5,594 bases of DNA from Acidimangrovimonas sp. (lineage in GTDB: Bacteria; Pseudomonadota; Alphaproteobacteria; Rhodobacterales; Rhodobacteraceae), in assembly GCA_030147905.1 (NCBI GenBank), contig JASBUM010000210.1:1-5594 (forward strand). The letters run 5' to 3'. The translations under genes were made by a program, and so were the position numbers. Shown piece after piece: positions 1 to 5,423 of the stretch (positions are counted from its first letter, which is position 1; every line of letters begins with the position of its first letter). The notes under the pieces were generated by a model that was given only the letters and a program-made list of their open reading frames with translations, was not told the origin of the DNA and did no database searches.

Positions 1-596
1 CGATAGCTTTCGAGCGCCGCCGGCGGGAACGGCGCGAGACTGCGCGGCGCCGTCCAGCTTGCAAGCGTCCAGTCGGTGAAGGCGTCGGGATCGGCGCCGA
101 TCATCCGTTCGGGCAGGGGGCTGGGCTGGGCGAGGAACGTCCAGTGATAGGCGGCGAGGGCCAGTTCCGCGTGCCAGTTCGCCCAGTAATCCGCGGTCGG
201 AAGGATCTCGATGATTCCCAGTCGGGAGACCCGGGCGGGATGGTCCAGGGCCAGCCGGTAGGCCGCGCGCGCGCCGCGGTCGTGGCCGAGGACGGATGCC
301 TGCCGAAGCCCGAGCACATCCATCAGCGCGATGATGTCGCGGGCCATCATTCGCTTGGAATAGGTGTCATGTGCGGGATCGTCGGCCGGTGCGGCGCTTT
401 GGCCGTATCCGCGGAGATCTGGGATGATGAGGCTGAAATGCCGGGCCAGTCCGGATGCGACGCGCGACCAGCAAAGCCCGTTCTGCGGGTAGCCGTGCAG
501 CAGGATCAGCGGCGGTCCCTCGCCGCCATGCTGCACCGACAGTTCGATGCCGTTGACGGCGTGCCGCCGCCGCGTGAAGCCTTCGATCGTCGTCAT
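1..596 (-). CDS. Haloacetate/fluoroacetate dehalogenase-type alpha/beta hydrolase (3' end cut off)
   Basis: Seen: 198 residues from the ATG at 594-596 with no stop before the window edge; the family is about 290-305 residues, so roughly the last third is missing. Features in order: oxyanion-hole HGYPQ (34-38), DLRGYG (60-65), nucleophile elbow GHDRGAR (104-110) and YHW (150-152) followed by FLAQP. Known: fluoroacetate dehalogenases use an Asp nucleophile, two Arg that bind the substrate carboxylate, and a His-Trp pair at the halide pocket. D106, R107, R110, H151 and W152 match the Rhodopseudomonas enzyme residues (D110, R111, R114, H155, W156, from memory) with a constant offset of four. The catalytic-acid position holds E130 instead of Asp. 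The general base His and halide-binding Tyr lie outside the window. No signal peptide is visible, so it is probably cytosolic. The start has a GGGGG Shine-Dalgarno (605-609), 8 nt away. It follows the DUF1643 gene by 34 nt, probably in one operon. The family also contains epoxide hydrolases and uncharacterised members, so the substrate is not certain. Confidence 0.8.
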   Translation of the reverse strand, partial: MTTIEGFTRRRHAVNGIELSVQHGGEGPPLILLHGYPQNGLCWSRVASGLARHFSLIIPDLRGYGQSAAPADDPAHDTYSKRMMARDIIALMDVLGLRQASVLGHDRGARAAYRLALDHPARVSRLGIIEILPTADYWANWHAELALAAYHWTFLAQPSPLPERMIGADPDAFTDWTLASWTAPRSLAPFPPAALESY

Positions 597-600
597 CGCC

Positions 601-624
601 CGATCCCCCGCCCGATCCCCCGCC
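601..624. repeat. 12-bp perfect tandem duplication carrying the hydrolase ribosome binding site
   Basis: Two identical 12-bp units (cgatcccccgcc) lie head to tail at 601-612 and 613-624 in the gap between the DUF1643 stop and the hydrolase start. Read on the minus strand, each unit contains GGCGGGGGATCG, so the purine-rich Shine-Dalgarno run is present twice. Only the copy nearer the gene (605-609) has normal spacing to the ATG; the other (617-621) is 12 bp further away. Confidence 0.75.
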
Positions 625-630
625 AGGTCA

Positions 631-1164
631 TCACGCAGGCCTCCCGGCGTCGCCCGGCAGAAGCCAGGGCTCCGGCTGGCGGTCATAACCGATATAGAGC
701 GGGTGCCGCGGCTCGCCCGCCTTGGTCAGCCCGAGGTGAAACAGCGGCGCGCCGGTCGCCTGCAAAAGGGCGCGAACGGCGCGGCCGCGATCGAGATGGG
801 CGCCGTGACTGCCCCAGGCGCAGATGATCCTGTTCGCCCAGGCGGCGCTTTCGACGATGGCGGCATCGTTTCCGGGGCCGACGGGATCGGCGGCGGCACG
901 CATCGCGCGCGGATCGGTCGCGCGCCAGGCGAAGATGTTGCAGACACGGAAGGCCCCGAACCCCAGCGCGCGGGCGCGGCGTTCGCAGCGTTCGACGGTG
1001 GGGTCGTTGCGCATCTCGGTCGCGGTGGACGGATTGAGCATGACGAAAAGCGCCCGTGTGCCGGCCGGATCCCAGATGCGGGTCAGCAGGTAGCGATAGC
1101 GTTCGCACGCGGAATAGACCGCGGTGGAGGGGGCGTCGCCCTTGGTGTGGCTGCGTGTGATCAT
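631..1164 (-). CDS. DUF1643 domain-containing protein
   Basis: Seen: 177 residues, spanned almost entirely by one domain. Recognisable DUF1643 signatures are FVMLNPSTA (40-48), NDPTVERC (53-60), CNIFAWRATDP (75-85), DPVGPGND (93-100), CAWG (115-118) and LGLTKAGEPRHPLY (144-157). The Asn, Asp, Cys and His residues in these blocks look like an active or binding site, but I know of no established reaction for the family. There is no signal peptide or membrane segment, so it is probably a soluble cytosolic protein. The ATG at 1162-1164 was chosen because the domain begins shortly after it; the reading frame stays open further upstream, but that part is low-complexity Pro/Arg/Ser-rich sequence with no family resemblance. 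The Shine-Dalgarno is weak (purine-rich GAAAAACG just upstream). It lies upstream of the dehalogenase-like gene on the same strand and diverges from the XRE regulator. No functional link to threonine metabolism is apparent. Confidence 0.85.
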   Translation of the reverse strand: MITRSHTKGDAPSTAVYSACERYRYLLTRIWDPAGTRALFVMLNPSTATEMRNDPTVERCERRARALGFGAFRVCNIFAWRATDPRAMRAAADPVGPGNDAAIVESAAWANRIICAWGSHGAHLDRGRAVRALLQATGAPLFHLGLTKAGEPRHPLYIGYDRQPEPWLLPGDAGRPA

Positions 1165-1203
1165 CAGACGTTTTTCGCGGTTCGGAGCATGGCGCGCAAG
1201 GGG

Positions 1204-1222
1204 GCAGCTGCACGGCAGCTGC
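1204..1222. repeat. Twin palindrome, GCAGCTGC twice, 11 bp apart
   Basis: The 8-bp self-complementary sequence gcagctgc occurs at 1204-1211 and again at 1215-1222, a centre-to-centre distance of 11 bp, about one helical turn. It lies in the 227-bp divergent region (1165-1391) between the DUF1643 gene and the XRE regulator, 40-58 bp upstream of the DUF1643 start. The geometry suits two protein dimers on one DNA face, or the sequence could fold as a hairpin. In a GC-rich genome the motif may also be chance. The rest of this region shows no coding signature on either strand. Confidence 0.35.
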
Positions 1223-1356
1223 GCCTCCGGCGGCGGCATTTGGTCCCGCAAGAAGGGCCGGCCGCTGCTTCGCGATGGGCGGGAGGCCGTGCGGCCGGGG
1301 TTTTGAGCGGCTCCGCGCACCGGAGGTGGGCGCAGCCGCCGGCTGGATGCGGGGCG

Positions 1357-1385
1357 TTGACACGTCGCCGGCTTCGCGATCAGTT
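1357..1385 (+). promoter_or_regulatory. Candidate promoter of the XRE-cupin regulator
   Basis: A perfect sigma-70 type -35 box TTGACA is at 1357-1362. Seventeen bp later is a poor -10 match, tcagtt at 1380-1385. If this pairing is right, transcription would begin within a few bases of the ATG at 1392, giving a leaderless or nearly leaderless mRNA. That fits the lack of any recognisable Shine-Dalgarno before this gene. The -10 element is weak, so the call rests mainly on the -35 box and its position. Confidence 0.4.
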
Positions 1386-1391
1386 TCGCCC

Positions 1392-1952
1392 ATGACGCAG
1401 CGATCGGATATTCACGATCTACTGGCGGCGCGCCTGCGCGCGGCGCGGCGCTCGAAGGGTTTGAGCCTCGAGGCGGTGGCAAAGCTTTCGGGGGTGAGCC
1501 AGTCGATGGTGAGCCAGATCGAGCGCGGGGAGTCGAGCCCGACGGTCGCGACGCTGTGGAACCTTACCCAGGCGCTCCATGTCGATTTCGCTGGGCTTCT
1601 CGGCAAGGGGGAGCGGACGGCGGTCGCGGTGGTGGCGGCCGCCGGCGTGCCGGTGATCGAGGGGCAGGCCGCGGGCGTGCGGATCCGCATCCTCAGCCCG
1701 CCCGAGGCGGTCGGGCGCCACGAGGTTTATGATTTGTACTTCGCCGCGGGCGCGACCCTTCAGTCGGAACCGCACGCGCCGGGCTGTCGCGAGCATCTGA
1801 GCGTCCTCGAGGGCGAGTTGACGGTGCGATCCGGCGCCGACGAGGCGGCGGTGGCTGCGGGCGGCGTCGCACGTTACCCGGCGGATCGGCCACACCGCAT
1901 CAGCGCATCCGAAGGCCCGGCGCGGGCGATCCTGGTGGTCGAGAATGGCTAG
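1392..1952 (+). CDS. XRE-family transcriptional regulator with C-terminal cupin sensor domain
   Basis: Seen: 186 residues. An XRE/Cro-type helix-turn-helix spans about residues 10-68 (KGLSLEAVAKLSGVSQSMVS, then IERGESSPTVATLWNLTQAL). A short linker leads to a cupin beta-barrel at about 95-184, with cupin motif 1 around H128, E134, H135 and E140-G141, and motif 2 around YPADRPH with H168. Known: regulators of this architecture bind DNA as dimers and sense a small metabolite, often an amino acid or its breakdown product, in the cupin; they usually control neighbouring catabolic genes. The ATG at 1392 is preferred because the family start lies a few residues before the helix-turn-helix; the frame is open upstream but that part is unlike the family. 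There is no clear Shine-Dalgarno. Inference: its position 129 bp upstream of the kbl operon on the same strand makes it the likely regulator of threonine breakdown, perhaps sensing threonine, glycine or the keto intermediate. Whether it represses or activates is not visible. Confidence 0.9.
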   Translation: MTQRSDIHDLLAARLRAARRSKGLSLEAVAKLSGVSQSMVSQIERGESSPTVATLWNLTQALHVDFAGLLGKGERTAVAVVAAAGVPVIEGQAAGVRIRILSPPEAVGRHEVYDLYFAAGATLQSEPHAPGCREHLSVLEGELTVRSGADEAAVAAGGVARYPADRPHRISASEGPARAILVVENG

Positions 1953-1989
1953 ATTCCGCAGCCGGACAACAGGACGGACGTGTTCTGCT

Positions 1990-2010
1990 ATAACGGAATT
2001 GTTCCGTGAT
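1990..2010. promoter_or_regulatory. Candidate operator palindrome upstream of kbl
   Basis: A perfect inverted repeat acggaa-ttg-ttccgt lies at 1993-2007. It extends to 9-bp arms (1990-1998 and 2002-2010) with one mismatched pair. It sits in the 129-bp gap after the XRE-cupin gene, directly before the TTGACA at 2012, and overlaps a -10-like TATAAC at 1989-1994. The local sequence is AT-richer than its surroundings. Inference: a binding site for the adjacent regulator. I saw no second copy in the regulator's own upstream region. Confidence 0.5.
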
Positions 2011-2011
2011 A

Positions 2012-2040
2012 TTGACATTCGCGGATCGCGGGTTCATCAC
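2012..2040 (+). promoter_or_regulatory. Candidate promoter of the kbl operon
   Basis: A perfect -35 hexamer TTGACA at 2012-2017 is followed, after a 17-bp spacer, by catcac at 2035-2040, which matches the -10 consensus at three of six positions. The start site would then be near 2047, leaving a short leader before the kbl ATG at 2082. A competing reading uses TATAAC at 1989-1994 as a -10 box, but no good -35 lies at normal spacing upstream of it. Confidence 0.45.
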
Positions 2041-2069
2041 CGGAGGTGCACGAGCGCAACGGCCAGAGC

Positions 2070-2074
2070 GGGGG
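2070..2074 (+). promoter_or_regulatory. Ribosome binding site that sets the kbl start
   Basis: A GGGGG run ends 7 nt before the ATG at 2082, the same style and spacing as at the next gene (GGGGG at 3275-3279 before the ATG at 3287). A better-looking GGAGGT at 2042-2047 lies 34 nt away and serves no properly spaced start codon; the in-frame GTG at 2046 overlaps it and so cannot be served by it. Confidence 0.6.
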
Positions 2075-2081
2075 CGGGATC

Positions 2082-3287
2082 ATGCAGGACAGGGCGGCGT
2101 TTCTTTCCCATCTCGGTGGTGTCCTGGCGCGGATCGACGAGGAGGGCCTGTTCAAGCGTGAGCGCCTGATCACCTCGGCCCAGGGTGCCCGGGTAGCCGT
2201 CGCGGACGAGGCCGGCGGAACCCGTCAACTGATCAATCTTTGCGCCAACAACTACCTCGGGCTGGCGGACCACCCGGCACTGATCGCGGCGGCGCGTGCG
2301 GCGATGGACGATCACGGCTACGGCATGGCCTCGGTCCGGTTCATCTGCGGCACGCAGGATCTGCATCGCGCATTGGAGCGGCGGCTTGCGGCCTATCTGC
2401 AGATGGATGACGCGATCCTTTTCGCCGCCTGTTTCGATGCGAACGGCGGACTCTTCGAGCCCCTGCTCGGCCCCGGGGATGCGGTCGTCTCGGATGCGTT
2501 GAACCATGCGTCGATCATCGACGGGATCCGTCTGTCCAAGGCGCGCCGCTACCGCTATGCGACCGCGGACATGAATGATCTCGAGGCGCAGCTTGTCGCG
2601 GCACGCAAGGATGGCGCGCGCTTCGTCATGATCGCCACCGACGGCGTATTTTCCATGGATGGAACACTGGCCGACCTGCCGGCGATCACCGAGCTGGCCG
2701 AGCGGCACGGTGCGCTGGTGATGGTCGACGACTGCCACGCCACCGGATTCATGGGGCCGGGCGGTCGCGGCACGCCTGCCCATCACGGGCTGCGCGTCGA
2801 TATTCTCACCGGCACGCTTGGCAAGGCGCTGGGCGGTGCGTTGGGCGGCTATGTCGCCGGGCCTCGGCAGGTGATCGATCTGCTGCGCCAGCGCGCGCGC
2901 CCCTACCTGTTTTCCAACGCGCTGCCGCCATCGGTGGTAGCGGCAGGGCTGGCAGCGCTCGATCTGGTGGAAGGCGCCGACGACCTGCGCGCGCGCCTGT
3001 TCGACAATGCGGCCCATTGGCGCGCGGGCCTGGCGGCGGCGGGCTTCGACCTGCTGCCCGGCGAACACCCGATCATCCCGGTAATGCTGGGCGAGGCGCA
3101 TCTGGCCCAGGCGATGGCGGCGGCGTTGTATCGTCGCGGCGTCTATGTATCGGGCTTCTTCTATCCGGTCGTGCCGAAGGGGGGCGCGCGGATCCGGACC
3201 CAGATGAATGCGGCGCTGACGCGCGACGATCTGGACCGCGCGCTCGCCGCCTTTGTCGAGGCCGGCCGCGAAACGGGGGCATTGTGA
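2082..3287 (+). CDS. kbl: Glycine C-acetyltransferase (2-amino-3-ketobutyrate CoA ligase)
   Basis: This PLP enzyme cleaves 2-amino-3-ketobutyrate with CoA to glycine and acetyl-CoA, the second step of threonine breakdown, in the cytosol. Seen: 401 residues (E. coli Kbl has 398) aligning end to end. Landmarks are [14 protein letters not shown] (21-34), [12 protein letters not shown] (54-65), [14 protein letters not shown] (82-95), [12 protein letters not shown] (137-148, H142 stacking on PLP), DGVFSMDG (187-194), VDDCHATGF (215-223, D216 region for the pyridine nitrogen, H219), [10 protein letters not shown] with Schiff-base K248, and PYLFSN. The usual VDDSHA has Cys218 instead of Ser. It is a fold-type I alpha-oxoamine synthase; the near-complete likeness to Kbl and the tdh downstream argue against the relatives BioF and HemA. 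The ATG at 2082 matches the E. coli N-terminus; the in-frame GTG at 2046 would add 12 residues without family support. It is the first gene of the operon, and its stop overlaps the next start by 1 nt. Confidence 0.96.
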   Translation: MQDRAAFLSHLGGVLARIDEEGLFKRERLITSAQGARVAVADEAGGTRQLINLCANNYLGLADHPALIAAARAAMDDHGYGMASVRFICGTQDLHRALERRLAAYLQMDDAILFAACFDANGGLFEPLLGPGDAVVSDALNHASIIDGIRLSKARRYRYATADMNDLEAQLVAARKDGARFVMIATDGVFSMDGTLADLPAITELAERHGALVMVDDCHATGFMGPGGRGTPAHHGLRVDILTGTLGKALGGALGGYVAGPRQVIDLLRQRARPYLFSNALPPSVVAAGLAALDLVEGADDLRARLFDNAAHWRAGLAAAGFDLLPGEHPIIPVMLGEAHLAQAMAAALYRRGVYVSGFFYPVVPKGGARIRTQMNAALTRDDLDRALAAFVEAGRETGAL

Positions 3288-4258
3288 TGCGCGGGCTGCT
3301 GGCCTCCGCCGTCGAGGCGATCGGCGAAACCCCGCTCGTCGAACTGGCGCGCCTGACCGCGGCTCTGGGTCTCGAGGGGCGGATTCTGGCCAAGCTCGAC
3401 TATCTGCTGCCGGGCTTCTCCAAGAAGGACCGTGCCGCCCGCGCGATCGTGGAGGCGGCGCGGGCCGCGGGCGATCTGCGCCCCGGACAGCCGGTGGTGG
3501 AGCTGACTTCGGGCAACATGGGCACCGGGCTTGCGATCGTCTGCGCCGTGCTCGGCCATCCCTTCATCGCGGTGATGAGCCGCGGCAATTCGATGGAACG
3601 CGCGCGGATGATGGCGGCGCTGGGTGCCGAGGTGGTTCTGGTGGACCAGGCACCGGGCGGGCGGCCCGGCGCGGTCTCGGGTGCGGACCTCGCCCTGGTC
3701 GAGCAGGAAGCCCGGCGCATCACCGAGATGCGGGGTGCCTTCCGCGCCGACCAGTTCCACCATGCGGGCAACCCGCAGGCCCATGCCAGCGCGACCGCCC
3801 CCGAGATCTGGGCGCAATCCGACGGCGCCGTCACCGCCTTTTGCGATTTCGTGGGTTCCGGCGGCACCTTGGGCGGCGCGGCGCGCTTTCTGGCGCCCCG
3901 GGGCGTGCGTTGCTACGCGGTCGAGCCGGCGGGCGCCGAGGCGCTTGCCGGGGGCGACCGCTCGCGCCCCGATCACCCGATTCAGGGTGGCGGCTACATG
4001 ATGGCGGAGCTCGATCATCTCCGCGACGTGCCGCTTGCCGGAACCCTGTCCGTCACGGGCGCGGCCGCACGCGATCACGCCCGCCTCCTGGCCCGGCACG
4101 AAGGGATATTCGGCGGCTTCTCGGCCGGCGCGAACCTGGCTGCCGCCGCGGCTCTGTTGCGGGGGCGCGAACGGGGCGGCACGGTCGCCTTCGTCGTCTG
4201 CGACAGCGGTCTGAAATATCTTTCCACCGATCTGTGGGAGGTACCGGATGTCGAATGA
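3287..4258 (+). CDS. Cysteine synthase-family PLP-dependent enzyme (fold type II), exact reaction unknown
   Basis: Seen: 323 residues, one catalytic domain, the same length as E. coli CysK, with no CBS-pair, heme or ACT domain. Landmarks are IGETPLVEL (12-20), FSKKDRAA with probable Schiff-base K47, substrate-carboxylate loop TSGNMG (74-79), DQFHHAGNP (155-163), TAPEIW (170-175), phosphate-binding GSGGTLGG (190-197), IQGGG (232-236), FGGFSAGAN (275-283) and [10 protein letters not shown] (305-314). Known: this family makes cysteine or cystathionine, or carries out beta-elimination or replacement on serine-type substrates through an aminoacrylate intermediate. Odd points: Met78 replaces the usual Thr of TSGNTG, and His-His replaces the common Asn-Pro after QF, so plain O-acetylserine sulfhydrylase activity is doubtful. 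It starts 1 nt inside the kbl stop (ATG 3287, GGGGG Shine-Dalgarno 7 nt upstream) and its end overlaps the tdh start. Inference: it acts on threonine, serine, glycine-derived or keto-intermediate chemistry alongside Kbl and Tdh. The family call is firm; the function is not. Confidence 0.88.
   Translation: MRGLLASAVEAIGETPLVELARLTAALGLEGRILAKLDYLLPGFSKKDRAARAIVEAARAAGDLRPGQPVVELTSGNMGTGLAIVCAVLGHPFIAVMSRGNSMERARMMAALGAEVVLVDQAPGGRPGAVSGADLALVEQEARRITEMRGAFRADQFHHAGNPQAHASATAPEIWAQSDGAVTAFCDFVGSGGTLGGAARFLAPRGVRCYAVEPAGAEALAGGDRSRPDHPIQGGGYMMAELDHLRDVPLAGTLSVTGAAARDHARLLARHEGIFGGFSAGANLAAAAALLRGRERGGTVAFVVCDSGLKYLSTDLWEVPDVE
4236..4242 (+). promoter_or_regulatory. Ribosome binding site that sets the tdh start
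   Basis: GGGAGGT, a near-perfect Shine-Dalgarno inside the end of the PLP-enzyme gene, ends 5 nt before the ATG at 4248. It selects this start over the in-frame ATG at 4260, which lies 17 nt away although it matches the E. coli Tdh N-terminus (MKAL). The arrangement suggests translational coupling. Confidence 0.7.
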
Positions 4259-5285
4259 GATGAAGGCGCTCGTCAAGGCCCGGCCCGAGCCCGGGCTATG
4301 GATGGAGACCCGTCCGGTGCCCGAGATCGGCCCGGATGATGTGCTGATCCGCATCAGGAAGACCGGTATCTGCGGCACCGACATCCATATCTGGAACTGG
4401 GATGAATGGGCGGCACGCACGGTACCGGTCCCGCTGGTCACGGGCCATGAATTCGCCGGCGAGATCGTGGAACTGGGGCGCGACGTCGAAGGACTTCGGA
4501 TCGGGCAGCGCTGTTCGGGCGAAGGTCACCTGATCGGTCGCCAGAGCCGCCAGTCGCGCGCGGGCAGGTTCCACCTTGACCCCGCCACCCGCGGTATCGG
4601 CGTGAATGAACAGGGCGCCTTCGCCCAGTATCTGCGCCTGCCCGCCTTCAACGTCGTGCCGCTGCCGGACGGCATCGACGACGAGATCGGTGCGATCCTC
4701 GACCCGCTGGGCAACGCCGTTCATACCGCGCTCAGCTTCGATCTGGTCGGTGAGGATGTCCTCGTCACCGGCGCCGGGCCGATCGGGATCATGGCGGCGG
4801 CGGTGGCGTGGCATGTGGGCGCCCGCCATGTCGTGATTACCGATGTCAATCCCGACCGGCTGGCCTTGGCCGCGCGGGTGGCCGACGTGCGGCCGGTCGA
4901 TGTCTCGCGGGAGGATCTGCGCGATGTCATCGCTGCGCTGAAGATGATCCAGGGCTTCGACGTCGGCCTCGAGATCTCGGGCAGTCAGGCCGCGCTCGAT
5001 CAGATGGTCGAGGCGCTGGTGATGGGCGGGCGCATCGCGCTTCTGGGGATTCCGCCGGGCAAGTCGCCCGTGGACTGGAGCCGTATCGTCTTCAAGGCGA
5101 TCACCCTGAAGGGCGTCTATGGCCGCGAGATCTTCGAGACCTGGTACAAGATGATCGCGATGCTGGAAAACGGCCTCGATGTGCGCGGGGTCATCACCCA
5201 CCGCTTCCCCGTCGATCGTTTCGAGGAGGCCTTCGCCGTCATGCGCAGCGGCAGCAGCGGCAAGGTCGTCCTCGACTGGGATTGA
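4248..5285 (+). CDS. tdh: L-threonine 3-dehydrogenase, zinc-type MDR family, structural zinc site lost
   Basis: It oxidises L-threonine with NAD+ to 2-amino-3-ketobutyrate, the substrate of Kbl, in the cytosol. Seen: 345 residues (E. coli 341), aligning along the whole length with an N-terminal extension of four. The catalytic zinc and relay residues are present: C42-G-T44-D-x-H47 and G66-H67-E68. The NAD-binding Rossmann fold has GAGPIG (175-180) and acidic D199 in ITDVN. Threonine-dehydrogenase signatures include WNWDEW (49-54), [20 protein letters not shown] (152-171), [22 protein letters not shown] and a C-terminal SGKVVLDWD. Odd: the lobe that carries the structural zinc in E. coli (C93, C96, C99, C107) has G97, S100, S103 and D111 here without a length change, so that zinc should be absent. 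The gene overlaps the PLP-enzyme gene by 11 nt. Other MDR dehydrogenases (sorbitol, butanediol) are unlikely given the close Tdh likeness and the kbl neighbour. Probably tetrameric like its family. Confidence 0.95.
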   Translation: MSNEMKALVKARPEPGLWMETRPVPEIGPDDVLIRIRKTGICGTDIHIWNWDEWAARTVPVPLVTGHEFAGEIVELGRDVEGLRIGQRCSGEGHLIGRQSRQSRAGRFHLDPATRGIGVNEQGAFAQYLRLPAFNVVPLPDGIDDEIGAILDPLGNAVHTALSFDLVGEDVLVTGAGPIGIMAAAVAWHVGARHVVITDVNPDRLALAARVADVRPVDVSREDLRDVIAALKMIQGFDVGLEISGSQAALDQMVEALVMGGRIALLGIPPGKSPVDWSRIVFKAITLKGVYGREIFETWYKMIAMLENGLDVRGVITHRFPVDRFEEAFAVMRSGSSGKVVLDWD

Positions 5286-5342
5286 AGCGGACGACGGCCG
5301 CGCGCTCGGCCACGGCCGGGCCCGCGATCCCCCGGCCGGCAA

Positions 5343-5355
5343 GGAGCTGCGCTCC
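5343..5355 (+). terminator. Weak hairpin downstream of tdh
   Basis: A 5-bp perfect stem, ggagc-tgc-gctcc, begins 58 nt after the tdh stop and is followed by a modestly T-rich stretch (tctttcgtt at 5361-5369). It may terminate the threonine operon, but the stem is short and there is no real T-tract. Confidence 0.3.
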
Positions 5356-5387
5356 CGTCATCTTTCGTTCGGAAATATCCCGGGGGC

Positions 5388-5406
5388 GCGGGGGCGGCGC
5401 CCCCGC
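5388..5406 (-). terminator. GC-rich hairpin, likely truB 3' end signal (may act in both directions)
   Basis: A perfect 8-bp inverted repeat gcgggggc-ggc-gcccccgc lies 18 bases downstream of the truB stop, in the convergent spacer. On the minus strand it is followed by cgcccccgggatatttccg; the GGGATATTT block resembles 3' elements I recall as common after genes in Rhodobacteraceae. There is no long T-tract on either side, so classical intrinsic termination is not assured. Confidence 0.5.
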
Positions 5407-5423
5407 CTTCCGCCGCTGGCCCG

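Noticed and set aside
1275..1391. N-terminal extension of the XRE regulator by 39 residues
   Set aside because: It would place the TTGACA promoter candidate inside the gene and adds residues unlike the family, which usually starts just before the helix-turn-helix.
547..1395. Long plus-strand open frame opposite the DUF1643 gene
   Set aside because: It is antisense to a recognisable family domain, has Arg/Gly/Ala-rich low-complexity translation and no family likeness; long antisense frames are expected at this GC content.
1165..1482. N-terminal extension of the DUF1643 protein by about 106 residues
   Set aside because: The frame is open, but the added sequence is Pro/Arg/Ser-rich, overlaps the XRE gene start on the other strand and lies outside the conserved domain.
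1953..2081. Glycine or threonine-related riboswitch or attenuator leader before kbl
   Set aside because: No paired aptamer-like helices, Thr-rich leader peptide or terminator/antiterminator pair is visible; the only clear structure is the short palindrome.
2037..3101. Long minus-strand open frame opposite kbl
   Set aside because: The plus strand carries an end-to-end Kbl match; the antisense product resembles nothing I know.
3161..4441. Minus-strand open frame of over 400 codons spanning kbl, the PLP gene and tdh
   Set aside because: It crosses three well-supported genes and its translation is compositionally biased with no domain signature; treated as a GC-driven shadow.
4296..5342. Minus-strand open frame opposite tdh
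   Set aside because: It is antisense to a full-length Tdh with intact signatures.
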